Below, one piece after another: positions 49,945-58,435 of a stretch of 60,536 bases of DNA. The stretch comes from Pseudomonadota bacterium. GTDB lineage: Bacteria; Chloroflexota; UBA5177. The stretch lies in assembly GCA_021324655.1 (NCBI GenBank), contig JAJPIP010000057.1, positions 1 to 60,536 of the forward strand, in the 5' to 3' direction. Position numbers and translations under genes: made by a program. The notes below the pieces were generated by a model. That model saw only the letters and a list, made by a program, of their open reading frames with translations, searched no databases and had not been told where the DNA came from. The stretch's first letter is position 1. Every line of letters starts with the position of its first letter.

Positions 49945-49974
49945 TTGACGATCTTATCGGGTCAGTGCTATAGG
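49945..49974 (+). promoter_or_regulatory. Sigma-70-type promoter that decides the start of the next gene
   Basis: TTGACG (49945-49950) is followed after 17 bases by CTATAG (49968-49973), or after 18 by TATAGG within an extended TG-x motif. Transcription would begin near 49980, past the ATG at 49976, which favours ATG 49997 as the true start. Confidence 0.6.
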
Positions 49975-49996
49975 GATGAGGGCACGGCGTACATCT

Positions 49997-50947
49997 ATGA
50001 TCCTCCGTTTCGGCCTCGCGCTCCTGTTGCTCGGCGCCCTGCTGCCGGGGACGCGGCGTGTGTCGGCCGGCCCTGCGCTCACCACGCCCAATGGCTGTGT
50101 CGTGAACCAGGGCTTTACGGTGAGTAGCGATCTGGTGCGTGCCTGCGCCGTCCTACGGACCTATGTGAGTGCATACAACCAGGGAGACCTGCAGACAGCC
50201 CTGTCGGTTCTCGATCCCTCGGGATATTCGTTTGACTGCGATTTCGTCTGGAATCAGGTGGACAAGATCTGGAGGGAGAAGAGCGGTGGCCCTGCCAGAA
50301 TGACCGCGGCGCGGTGGCTGCGGGACCGATTCGCCGAACATGATCGATTCCGGGTGACCATCATGGTCGGTGGAGTGATGGACGATTCCCTGTCTCCACT
50401 CGTATTCGGCTTTACCGGCGTTCGCTCGAACGACGTGCTGGCAGCCCGTGGGGAGCCGCCGTATGACTTGATGGGTAGCAAGGGAGTCCTCAACGACCGG
50501 GAGACCAGGATCCTGGGAATGACCCTGGGAGACAGCACCAATTGCGCCCGCTATCGGTATCCGGCTGGGGCAAGCGCCGAGCGTACCAGGGCCGTCGTGC
50601 AGGCCTTTCTCGACGCCTACAACGCCCACGACTTACCTCGTGTGCTCCAGACCCTGAGCAAGGACGTGTCATATCGGGACGGCGGCTCTGCTCATCGGAT
50701 GTCGGCGATGCTGGAGGGGAAAGTGGCGATGGAGCACCGGTTACGAGTGCTCTTCAGGGCGGGAGATGTGCTGGGCGATCCTACTCTTACGATCCCCGAC
50801 GCTGACCGACCAAGCCTTGCCGTGGTTGACGCCGCGCGTCCAACGTCCGCAGGCAGCCGGGCGCAGACAATTCACGTGCGGGTGGTGTTTGTCCTTGGCG
50901 GCCCGCACGACGATCACATCCGCTCGGTCAGTCTGAGCGCGCGGTGA
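49997..50947 (+). CDS. Secreted protein with two NTF2/SnoaL-like halves
   Basis: The product (316 residues from ATG 49997, 323 from ATG 49976) has a signal peptide ending near RRVSAG and then two related halves: VRACAVLRTYVSAYNQGDLQ TALSVL and TRAVVQAFLDAYNAHDLPRV both look like the start of an NTF2/SnoaL fold, each followed by beta-rich sequence. Internal cysteines (about five) could form disulfides. No catalytic residues are evident. ATG 49997 is preferred because the promoter would start transcription after 49976. Function unknown. Confidence 0.55.
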   Translation: MILRFGLALLLLGALLPGTRRVSAGPALTTPNGCVVNQGFTVSSDLVRACAVLRTYVSAYNQGDLQTALSVLDPSGYSFDCDFVWNQVDKIWREKSGGPARMTAARWLRDRFAEHDRFRVTIMVGGVMDDSLSPLVFGFTGVRSNDVLAARGEPPYDLMGSKGVLNDRETRILGMTLGDSTNCARYRYPAGASAERTRAVVQAFLDAYNAHDLPRVLQTLSKDVSYRDGGSAHRMSAMLEGKVAMEHRLRVLFRAGDVLGDPTLTIPDADRPSLAVVDAARPTSAGSRAQTIHVRVVFVLGGPHDDHIRSVSLSAR

Positions 50948-50996
50948 CGAGGGCGGGCCCTTGCCCCCACCGGCCATCTCGGCTCCCGGACGATTC

Positions 50997-52676
50997 CTAC
51001 TTGCGGGACGCGGTCAGCACCGACTCCGGCCGAGCGATCGTGACGCCCTGTTCGTCGAACTCGATGGTCAGGCTCGACGGCCCCTCGACGGCGAACGATC
51101 CCTCCGACAGCGGCCGCAGGCGGTACTCCGGTTCGCCGGGCAGTTTGACCTGGAGTGTCCCATCGAACGCGGTCACCGTCACCGGATAGCCCATCAAGTC
51201 ATAGCTGCCGGTGAACCGGCTGAGGTAGTCCGCGGACTGCAATGACTCATCAGGAGCATGCGAGAAGACGATATCGTCGCCGGTCGGCTCGAGCGGTGCG
51301 GAGAGTCCGCTGATCGTGCCGCGCACGTCGCTCAGGAACTGGGCGGGAGCGACGATGCCGAGATTCTGATTCTCGGCCAGGAAGGTGTCGTAGTGGTAGT
51401 GCTTGAGATCGGCCTCGAGATGGTGGTAGCGCAGTTTGAGCGCCGTGCCGTCGAGGCTGATCGTGATGGGCCCATACGCGGGGTGCGTGTAGGTGCCGGC
51501 ATACGCCTCGAGAGGATGGGAGGGGCGTGTGCTCCGCACCCGCTTCGCCGCCACGCGCTTCTTCGCGCGCTTCGCCGCTTCCTCGAATTGCTGGTTGTCC
51601 TCGAGGAAGCGCTGATTCCAGGGCACCTGATCCAGCCCGAGGAGGCGGTCGAGGAGATTGAAGGCGATGACGTAATTGGCGGATGAGCCGCCCATGTTCG
51701 TCAGGACGACCACGCCCGAGCGCTCGTCCGGCAGAAGGGCGGCGATGGTGCTGAACCCGTCGATGCCGCCGGTGTGTTGCAGCATCATGTGGCCCCGATA
51801 CGGCTGCACCACCCAGCCCATGGCGTAGGTGCTCTGCGGCATCTCCGGCCACCGACCCGGCTCCATCGCCGTGACCGGCGTGTGCAGCTCACGAACCTGC
51901 GCCTCCGAGAGAACGCGTTTCTCGCCCGAGAGACCGCCGTTGAGGTGAACCTGTAGCCAGCGCGCCATGTCCGCCACATTGGAGACCAGAGCACCGGCGG
52001 GCCCGATCGCCTCCTGATCTTCGTAGTAGGGAATCTCGCGGACCTTGGTGCCGATCTTCGCGTAGGGGAGGGCGTGATCCTCCGTGCTGCGGATGTCGCG
52101 GACCGAGAAGTGGGTAGAGACCATGCCGATCGGGTCGAGGAGGCGGCTGCGCACGACTTCTTCCCAGCTGCTGCCGGCCAGCTTTCCGGCAAGGTAGCCG
52201 GCCGCCATGTACATCAGATTCTGGTACTGGTAGAGGGCGCGGAGATCGGCGGTCGGCCGCAGGTGGCGCAGACGGTGGATGATCTCCTCGCGCGGGAGCG
52301 GGCTGCCGTACCACATGAGGTCGTGGCGCGGCAGGCCCGAGCGATGCGTGAGCAGGTCACGCGGGGTGATGCGCTCGCCGGCAAAGTCATCCCAGAGACG
52401 AAAGTCCGGCAGGTATTCTCGTACCGGACGATCCCAGTCAAGCTTGCCCTCGTCGACCAGAGTTGCCAGGGAGGCGGCGGTAAAGGCCTTGGTGACGGAC
52501 GCCAGCGGGAAGAGAGTGTGCTCGGTGACCGGCTTCCGGTTCTCGGCGTCGCGCAGCCCGTACCCTCGGCAGAGAATGACCTTCCCATCCTCGATCGCCG
52601 CCACGGCAGCGCCGTTGACTTTCCAGTCGCGAAGTACCTTGCCGGCGAAGCGGTCGAAGCCTTTTGGGTCGTTCAT
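50997..52676 (-). CDS. Serine hydrolase (beta-lactamase/penicillin-binding-protein-like) with C-terminal DUF3471-like domain
   Basis: The 559-residue protein has the class C beta-lactamase fold: FPLASVTKAFTAASLA (Ser-x-x-Lys), RALYQYQNLMYMAAGYLAG (Tyr-x-Asn), and HTGGIDGFSTIAALLPDE (the KTG-like His-Thr-Gly). A linker rich in Lys/Arg (AKRAKKRVAAKRVR) leads to a lipocalin-like beta domain (LEAYAGTYTHPAYGPITISL). No signal peptide is seen, so it may be cytoplasmic, which is unusual for this group. ATG 52676 has GGAGG eight bases upstream and overlaps the upstream stop (ATGA). Confidence 0.87.
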   Translation of the reverse strand: MNDPKGFDRFAGKVLRDWKVNGAAVAAIEDGKVILCRGYGLRDAENRKPVTEHTLFPLASVTKAFTAASLATLVDEGKLDWDRPVREYLPDFRLWDDFAGERITPRDLLTHRSGLPRHDLMWYGSPLPREEIIHRLRHLRPTADLRALYQYQNLMYMAAGYLAGKLAGSSWEEVVRSRLLDPIGMVSTHFSVRDIRSTEDHALPYAKIGTKVREIPYYEDQEAIGPAGALVSNVADMARWLQVHLNGGLSGEKRVLSEAQVRELHTPVTAMEPGRWPEMPQSTYAMGWVVQPYRGHMMLQHTGGIDGFSTIAALLPDERSGVVVLTNMGGSSANYVIAFNLLDRLLGLDQVPWNQRFLEDNQQFEEAAKRAKKRVAAKRVRSTRPSHPLEAYAGTYTHPAYGPITISLDGTALKLRYHHLEADLKHYHYDTFLAENQNLGIVAPAQFLSDVRGTISGLSAPLEPTGDDIVFSHAPDESLQSADYLSRFTGSYDLMGYPVTVTAFDGTLQVKLPGEPEYRLRPLSEGSFAVEGPSSLTIEFDEQGVTIARPESVLTASRK

Positions 52677-53281
52677 GCAGTGGCCTCCAATTGTGGTATC
52701 CATGGATCGCCCGGCCGGTACGTCCTCAGGATCTCACGCAGCCAGGCGACGCGAGCAGGCGACAGATGGGGACGCACCGCCTCGAAATCGTGATCGTCCT
52801 TGGGACGATGATAGGTGGACTTGAAGAGCAGTTGGATCTCGGGTGCCACGACGTTGCAGCCCCAGGGGGATCGAGTCCAGAGGGTGGCGGCAGGCACCGT
52901 GAGCGAGGGGCGTTTGCGCGAGCGCCAGAGATCGCCGTCGATCTCATTGAGGAAGAACTCGAACTCGTGCAGATTGGGCTGCCGGATGATGACCTGATGC
53001 CAGGGCAGGTCGATCCGTTCCCCGTCCCACGGCAGGATCTCGCGATCCACGATCTTGAAGATCTCCGCAGCCGGAAAGAAGGCGTGGATGTGATGCTGAT
53101 GCTCGCGGTCGATGCCGATTTCGATGTCGGAATGTTCACGCGTCTCCCGGCCCAGGAAGGCATCGATCGCCCAGCCGCCGCAGAGGTGCCAGGAGACAGG
53201 AAAATCGGCGAGGAGCGTGATGACCGCGTCGAGATCGTCCTTGGTGGCTCGTTCGGGGCGCAACACCCCGCAGGATAACAC
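52673..53281 (-). CDS. Nucleotidyltransferase-like protein (AadD/LinB-type fold)
   Basis: The roughly 202-residue protein resembles the aminoglycoside/lincosamide nucleotidyltransferase-like group: DDLDAVITLLADFPVSWHLC, then GGWAIDAFLGRETREHSDIE (Gly-Gly-Trp and the acidic metal motif), and FELLFKSTYHRPKDDHDFEA-like sequence near the C terminus. Relatives include resistance enzymes and many of unknown role; resistance cannot be inferred. The start is probably GTG 53281 (GAGAGG upstream) or GTG 53266; the frame is open to 53371. It is coupled to the serine hydrolase. Confidence 0.7.
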   Translation of the reverse strand: MLSCGVLRPERATKDDLDAVITLLADFPVSWHLCGGWAIDAFLGRETREHSDIEIGIDREHQHHIHAFFPAAEIFKIVDREILPWDGERIDLPWHQVIIRQPNLHEFEFFLNEIDGDLWRSRKRPSLTVPAATLWTRSPWGCNVVAPEIQLLFKSTYHRPKDDHDFEAVRPHLSPARVAWLREILRTYRPGDPWIPQLEATA

Positions 53282-53444
53282 CGCCGGGACGCCCTCTCGC
53301 CGTCGGCCGGATGACCATGCGGGACGTGTCTGGACTCCGGGTCGGGCACGCTCGGCCCGTCTCCGCGCCACGCCGCTCCAATGGCCGCCGCGTCACTTCG
53401 GCTGCGTTCTCTCCCCGCGCTAGACTGTCGCAGGAGACTCACCT

Positions 53445-54137
53445 GTGCACTTTCTCGAGAGTCGAGGCTACCCGCTGGGGATTGCCTCGCTGGGGCTGAT
53501 CGCCGTCAGCCTGTATCTCTCCCTTCTCTGGGCCCCGCCCGATGTCAACCAGGGCGACGTCATGCGCATCATGTACGTCCACGTGCCCACGATCATGCTG
53601 GCCTACGCCGCCTTCGGCCTCGTCCTGGTGGGTAGCGTGCTCTACCTCTGGAAACGAGATCTGCGCTGGGATCGCTTCGCCGCCGCCAACGGCGAGCTGG
53701 GCGTTCTCTTCACGGCGCTCGCCATCGCGGCCGGCTCGATCTGGGCCAAGCCGACCTGGGGCGTCTACTGGACGTGGGATCCGCGTCTGACGACCACCGC
53801 CATCCTCTTCGTCATCTACGCCGGCTACCTGATGTTGCGTGCGCTGCAAACCGATCCACTCGCCCGGGCGCGCCAGTCCGCCGTCGTCGGTGTCATCGGG
53901 GTCCTCGACATCCCCATCGTGCACGAGTCGGTGAACTGGTGGCGCAGCCTGCACCAGACGAGCAGCTTTCCCCTGATGCGCGATCCGCTCATTGACGATC
54001 GCATGGAAGTGGCCCTGCTGGTCAGCATGGCTGCCTTCACCGTGCTGTACCTCTTCCTGCTGGGACAGCGGCTCCGGCTGGCCCGTCTCGAACAGGATCG
54101 CGACGAGCTTCTCTGGCAGGAGGCGCAGCGTGTCTGA
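53445..54137 (+). CDS. ccmC: Heme exporter/handling protein CcmC
   Basis: The 230-residue membrane protein has six transmembrane helices and the tryptophan-rich heme-binding loop SIWAKPTWGVYWTWDPRLT, flanked by the conserved His residues (YVHVPTIMLAYAAF and IPIVHESVNWWRSLHQ). CcmC presents heme to CcmE. GTG 53445 has AGGAGA eight bases upstream. It leads the operon ccmC-D-E-F-G-H-ccdA, in which every neighbour overlaps by 4-25 bases. Confidence 0.94.
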   Translation: MHFLESRGYPLGIASLGLIAVSLYLSLLWAPPDVNQGDVMRIMYVHVPTIMLAYAAFGLVLVGSVLYLWKRDLRWDRFAAANGELGVLFTALAIAAGSIWAKPTWGVYWTWDPRLTTTAILFVIYAGYLMLRALQTDPLARARQSAVVGVIGVLDIPIVHESVNWWRSLHQTSSFPLMRDPLIDDRMEVALLVSMAAFTVLYLFLLGQRLRLARLEQDRDELLWQEAQRV

Positions 54138-54291
54138 GTGGGGCTACGTCGCCTTTGCCTTTATCGTGGTATTCGGCGTGCTGGCAGCGTATACGGTGCT
54201 CCTGGCTCACCGTCTGAGACAGGCGCAGCGCGTGGATGAAGCGCTGCGCGAGGGTGAGGACGTGGCATGCGACGGTCATCCCGTGCCCTGA
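54130..54291 (+). CDS. ccmD: CcmD, small heme-delivery membrane protein
   Basis: The 53-residue protein starts at GTG 54130, overlapping the ccmC end by eight bases. It has one transmembrane helix (VAFAFIVVFGVLAAYTVLLA) followed by a basic helix (HRLRQAQRVDEALR), the standard CcmD plan. It stabilises the CcmABC-CcmE complex. It overlaps ccmE by 25 bases. Confidence 0.82.
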   Translation: MSEWGYVAFAFIVVFGVLAAYTVLLAHRLRQAQRVDEALREGEDVACDGHPVP

Positions 54292-54692
54292 TCGTGGGCG
54301 GTCTGGTCATCGCGGCCGCACTCGCCTTCATCCTCTACCAGGGCCTCTCCAACAACCTGGTCTACTACATCACGCCCAGCGAGTTGCTGGCCAGAGGAGC
54401 CGCCGCGCAGGGGCAGGATTTTCGACTCGGTGGACAGGTCCGGCCCGGCTCGGTCCATGTCTCGCATGGCATGCACACCGTGACCTTCATCCTGCAGGAC
54501 CCCAGGGGCGCGGTCCACGTCATCAGCGAGGGTATTCCGCCACCGATGTTTCGGGCCGGCGCCGGCGTCGTGGTGGAGGGCATCTACCGCGGTGACATCT
54601 TCAACGCGACCACCCTGATGGTGAAGCACTGCGCGACCTACCGTCCGCCCACGCCCGGGACCGTTCCGGCGCCCGATAACTGCGTCACATGA
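54267..54692 (+). CDS. ccmE: Heme chaperone CcmE
   Basis: The 141-residue protein has an N-terminal membrane anchor and the OB-fold heme chaperone domain: YYITPSELLARGAAAQGQDF, RLGGQVRPGSV, VTFILQDPRGAVHVISEGI, PPMFRAGAGVVVEGIY. The heme-binding motif is KHCATYRPP, i.e. His-x3-Tyr with a cysteine directly after the His, instead of the common HDENY. The His-type motif is therefore kept, but the adjacent Cys is unusual. Starts at ATG 54267. Confidence 0.9.
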   Translation: MRRSSRALIVGGLVIAAALAFILYQGLSNNLVYYITPSELLARGAAAQGQDFRLGGQVRPGSVHVSHGMHTVTFILQDPRGAVHVISEGIPPPMFRAGAGVVVEGIYRGDIFNATTLMVKHCATYRPPTPGTVPAPDNCVT

Positions 54693-56746
54693 TCGGACCG
54701 CTCGGCCATCTCGCCATCATGGCGGCGCTCGTCGTGGCCGCCGCCGGCAGCCTCGCGTCGTTCGCGGGCGGCCGAACCGGCGATCACGCCCTGATCGCGG
54801 TGGGACGCCGCGGCGTGTACATCACCGCGGCGCTGGTCACCGCCGCGGTGATCCTCATGCTGACCGCTCTGGTCACCCACGACTTCGCCGTCAAATACGT
54901 CGCCGATGTCGGCAGCCGCGAGACGCCGCTCTACTACACCGTCATCTCCCTATGGGCCGCGCTCGAGGGGTCCATCCTCTTCTGGGTATTCCTGCTGTCG
55001 CTCTACACGGTGGCCTTTCTCCTGACCACGCGCCGCTTTCCCACGCTGCTTCCGTACGCGACGGGCGTTCTGCTGGCCATCTCGGCGTTCTTCCTGTTCG
55101 TGATTGCCGGGCCCGGCAATCCCTTCGCGGCGGTGCATCCCGTTCCGGCGGACGGTGCCGGCCCCAATCCTCTGCTCCAGAACAACTGGATGATGGGGGT
55201 CCATCCTCCTCTTCTCTACCTGGGCTATGTCGGTCTCTCTGTTCCCTATGCCGTGTCGGTTGCCGCCCTCCTGCGGGGAACGGCCGGCTCGGATGTCCTG
55301 CGTCTCATTCGCCGCTGGGCGCTCGTGCCGTGGGTGTTCCTCACGCTCGGTATCGTCGCCGGCATGTGGTGGTCGTACGCCGTGCTGGGCTGGGGAGGCT
55401 ACTGGAGCTGGGATCCGGTCGAAAATGCCTCCGTCATGCCCTGGCTCGTTACGACCGCCTTCCTGCATTCCCTGCAAGTGCAGGAGCGGCGCCGCATGCT
55501 GGGCACCTGGACGCTCTCCCTTATCGTCACGGCCTTCCTGCTCAGCATCCTGGGCACGTTCCTCACCCGCAGCGGCGTTCTGGCCTCCGTCCACTCCTTC
55601 ACCCAGTCCGGCGTCGGACCACTCTTCCTGGTGCTGTTCTCCGCCGTCCTCGTCTCCTCCATCGTGCTTCTCACGCTGCGCGGTGGGACGCTCGATGCCC
55701 CGGGCGTCCTCGACGCCGCCCTTTGCCGGGAATCCGCCTTCCTGGTAAACAACCTCCTCTTCATCGCCCTGACCTTCACCATCCTGCTGGGCACCATGTT
55801 CCCGCTGCTCGTCCAGGCGCTGCAGGGCTCTCAGCTCTCCGTCGGCGCTCCGTATTTTGATCATGTCGCCGTGCCGATCGGCATCGCCGTGCTGTTCCTG
55901 ATGGGAGTCGGTCCCGTGCTCCCCTGGGGCGCGTCGCGGCTCGATGTGCTGCAGTACCGTCTCCTGCCGCCGGTCGCGGCCGGCACGCTGGCCATCATCC
56001 TCTTGCTGGTCCTCGGAGTGCGCGGTGTGTCCGCTCTGATCGCCTTCGGCCTGGCAGCCTTCGTCCTGGCCGTCACTCTGGGGCGGGTGGCCGGAGATAT
56101 TCGCACGCGCCGCGGCAATACCTCGGAGTCGTGGGTCGGGGCCGGCGCTCGCTTACTGGCGCTGAACCCACGCCGCTACGGCGGATATCTCGTCCACCTC
56201 GGCGTTATCCTCGTCATCGTCGGGATCACAGCCTCCGGGAGCTACCAGCTGCAAGGTAACGCGACCTTGCGGCCGGGTGAGAGCGCCTCGATCGGCGCCT
56301 ATCGGCTGACCTATCTCCACCTCGTGCCGCACGGAGAATCGAACCGCATGGTGCTCGGTGCCTCGGTTCGCGTGGCGCGGGCCGGTCGGGACCTTGGCAC
56401 GCTGACGCCGTCGCTCAACTACTACAAGAATCAGTCGCAGCCCGTGCCTGACCCGGCGATTCGGTCGACGTTCGCCGGCTCACCTCTTTCCGACGGCGAG
56501 CAGTTGCTCCGGGGCCGGAATCCGTTCGAGGATCTCTACCTCGTGCTGCAGGGCTTCACCGTGAATCGCCGGCATCCCGCGCGGAGCGCTGTCGCGCTGC
56601 AGGTCTACGTCAATCCGCTTGTCGGCTGCATCTGGTTGGGGGGTGGAGTGATGGGCATCGGCGGTCTGCTGGCTATGCTGCCGGCACGGCGCCGCCGCAC
56701 CGCCCGGGAGATGCCGGTGCCGGCGGCCGAGGAGGCAGCCGTATGA
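54689..56746 (+). CDS. ccmF: Cytochrome c heme lyase CcmF
   Basis: The 685-residue polytopic protein has about 13-15 transmembrane helices, the tryptophan-rich WWD loop GWGGYWSWDPVENASVMPWL and the conserved HPPLLYLGYVGLSVPYAVSV region, plus a periplasmic domain near the C terminus. It joins heme from CcmE to the CXXCH sites of apocytochromes. It overlaps ccmE and ccmG by four bases at each end (ATGA). Confidence 0.95.
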   Translation: MIGPLGHLAIMAALVVAAAGSLASFAGGRTGDHALIAVGRRGVYITAALVTAAVILMLTALVTHDFAVKYVADVGSRETPLYYTVISLWAALEGSILFWVFLLSLYTVAFLLTTRRFPTLLPYATGVLLAISAFFLFVIAGPGNPFAAVHPVPADGAGPNPLLQNNWMMGVHPPLLYLGYVGLSVPYAVSVAALLRGTAGSDVLRLIRRWALVPWVFLTLGIVAGMWWSYAVLGWGGYWSWDPVENASVMPWLVTTAFLHSLQVQERRRMLGTWTLSLIVTAFLLSILGTFLTRSGVLASVHSFTQSGVGPLFLVLFSAVLVSSIVLLTLRGGTLDAPGVLDAALCRESAFLVNNLLFIALTFTILLGTMFPLLVQALQGSQLSVGAPYFDHVAVPIGIAVLFLMGVGPVLPWGASRLDVLQYRLLPPVAAGTLAIILLLVLGVRGVSALIAFGLAAFVLAVTLGRVAGDIRTRRGNTSESWVGAGARLLALNPRRYGGYLVHLGVILVIVGITASGSYQLQGNATLRPGESASIGAYRLTYLHLVPHGESNRMVLGASVRVARAGRDLGTLTPSLNYYKNQSQPVPDPAIRSTFAGSPLSDGEQLLRGRNPFEDLYLVLQGFTVNRRHPARSAVALQVYVNPLVGCIWLGGGVMGIGGLLAMLPARRRRTAREMPVPAAEEAAV

Positions 56747-57258
56747 AGCGCCTGATCGGTGTCGTGTTTCTCGTGATCGCCGCCGGTGTGGTTGCCCTTC
56801 TTGCCTCCGGTTTCGGCCGCAATCCTGCCACGGTGCGTGATCCGCTGGTGGGACACCCCGCACCGGATTTCACCCTCGCCGCGTACGACGGCACCACGGT
56901 GTCGCTCCGGGCGTTGCAGGGCCGTCCCGTGGTGGTCAATTTCTGGGCCTCCTGGTGCGCCGACTGCAAGGTTGAGCATCGGGCCTTGCTGCAGGCGTGG
57001 CGAGCCGACCGCTCGCATGTGGTTTTCCTCGGCATCCCGTATCAGGACAGCCGATCCGGCGCCGCCGCTTTCCTGCGGCGCTACGGGGGCGGCTGGACTC
57101 AGCTCCGCGATCCGTCCCAGGACACCGCTATCAACTTCGGGGTTTGGGGCGTGCCCGAAACCTACTTCATTGATCGCCACGGAGTGATCCGCGCCAAGGT
57201 GACGGGGCCCGTGACGGCCGCCACGCTCCAGACCGACCTCCGGGAGATCGCGGGATGA
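56743..57258 (+). CDS. ccmG: Thiol:disulfide oxidoreductase CcmG/DsbE
   Basis: The 171-residue membrane-anchored thioredoxin-fold protein has an N-terminal helix, then VGHPAPDFTLAAYDG, the active site NFWASWCADCKVEHRAL (Cys-Ala-Asp-Cys), and VWGVPETYFIDRHGV with the cis-Pro. It keeps apocytochrome cysteines reduced for heme attachment. Its electron source is the CcdA encoded two genes downstream. Confidence 0.93.
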   Translation: MKRLIGVVFLVIAAGVVALLASGFGRNPATVRDPLVGHPAPDFTLAAYDGTTVSLRALQGRPVVVNFWASWCADCKVEHRALLQAWRADRSHVVFLGIPYQDSRSGAAAFLRRYGGGWTQLRDPSQDTAINFGVWGVPETYFIDRHGVIRAKVTGPVTAATLQTDLREIAG

Positions 57259-57719
57259 GACGCCGGTTGGGCTGGATCGCTATCGCGTGGCTGGTGGCGA
57301 TCTGTGCCCTGGCGCTGGCCGTCTACGGTTCCGCGCCGGTCCATGCCGGTCTGGACGAGCGAACGACCGCTGTTGCCTCGCAGCTGCGCTGCCTGGTCTG
57401 TCAGGGGGAATCAGTCGCCGACTCCCCCTCCGGCTTCGCCGCCGGCATTCGGGCGCTCATCCGGCGCGATCTGCGGGCCGGTGAGACGCCGGCGCAGATC
57501 GAGTCGTTCCTGGTCTCGCGCTACGGGAACCGCATTCTGATGGCCCCGCAGTCTGGCGGCATCGGGCAGATCGCCTGGCTGGCGCCGCCGCTGCTCGTGC
57601 TGGGCGGGTTGGGATTCGTCCTCACGCTGATCTTCGACTGGCGTAACCGTGGTCGGACGCCGGTTCTGGTCGCCGACTCGTACCTGGAGCGCGTAAGAGC
57701 GGAGCTGGCCGAGGAGTGA
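57255..57719 (+). CDS. ccmH: CcmH/NrfF-type apocytochrome-handling protein
   Basis: The 154-residue protein has a signal/anchor helix, the thiol motif SQLRCLVCQGESVADS (the usual LRCxxCQ), the helical RALIRRDLRAGETPAQIESF, LVSRYGNRILM segment and a second C-terminal transmembrane helix. It binds and reduces apocytochrome with CcmG. No CcmI-type TPR extension is fused or adjacent, so it is the short form. Confidence 0.92.
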   Translation: MRRRLGWIAIAWLVAICALALAVYGSAPVHAGLDERTTAVASQLRCLVCQGESVADSPSGFAAGIRALIRRDLRAGETPAQIESFLVSRYGNRILMAPQSGGIGQIAWLAPPLLVLGGLGFVLTLIFDWRNRGRTPVLVADSYLERVRAELAEE

Positions 57720-58435
57720 ATACGCCGACTCTCGTCGCCTCCTTTGGCGCGGGATTGCTGTCCTTTCTGTCCCCGTGCACGCTCCCTCTGGTGCCCGGCT
57801 ACCTGGCGTTTATGTCGGGCCTCGGGGTTGAGGAGGCGCAAGCCCGCGACAATACCGGCACGGTGTTCACCGCCGCTCTCCTCTTCGTGCTGGGATTCTC
57901 CCTGGTCTTCGTCGCACTCGGCGCGACGGCCAGCTATCTGGGTTCGCTCGTCCATCAATACCACCCGGTTCTGGTCCGCGCCGCCGGCGTCTTTATCATC
58001 CTGATGGCGCTGGTCATCATCGGCCTGGTGCAGGTGCCGGCGCTCTACCGCGAGCGCCGCTTTCACCTTGGGCGCGCGTTCGGCCGCTGGAGCGCTTTCC
58101 CGCTCGGTATGGCCTTCGCTTTCGGCTGGGTTCCCTGCATTGGCCCCATCCTCGGCGCGGTCCTGGGAGTGGCGTCGACCCAGGGGACGGCGCAGCAAGG
58201 CGCTGCCCTCCTTCTTGCCTACGCCCTGGGGCTCGGTGTGCCGTTCCTGGCCGTCGCCCTCTTTGCCGACCGGTTGATCCACGCTCTGGCGCCCATCCGC
58301 CGCCACTACGGTGCTGTCAACCTGGTCGGCGGCACCGTCTTACTCGTGATGGGGATCTTCCTGGTGCTGGGCACATGGACGCAGCTGCTGTCGCCCCTGA
58401 TCAACTGGTACGGCGGCCTCAACCTGCCGACGTGA
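57716..58435 (+). CDS. ccdA: Thiol-transporting membrane protein CcdA
   Basis: The 239-residue protein has six transmembrane helices and two redox cysteines in SFLSPCTLPLVPGYLAFMSG and FGWVPCIGPILGAVLGVAST, the CcdA/DsbD-beta signature. It carries electrons from cytoplasmic thioredoxin to CcmG. GTG 57716 overlaps the ccmH stop by four bases. It ends the operon and overlaps the convergent GH1/RmlD gene by 17 bases. Confidence 0.94.
   Translation: MNTPTLVASFGAGLLSFLSPCTLPLVPGYLAFMSGLGVEEAQARDNTGTVFTAALLFVLGFSLVFVALGATASYLGSLVHQYHPVLVRAAGVFIILMALVIIGLVQVPALYRERRFHLGRAFGRWSAFPLGMAFAFGWVPCIGPILGAVLGVASTQGTAQQGAALLLAYALGLGVPFLAVALFADRLIHALAPIRRHYGAVNLVGGTVLLVMGIFLVLGTWTQLLSPLINWYGGLNLPT

Noticed and set aside
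54267-54692. Cys-type (CxxxY) CcmE
   Set aside because: The His of HxxxY is kept; the cysteine is at the next position, so it does not replace the heme-binding His.
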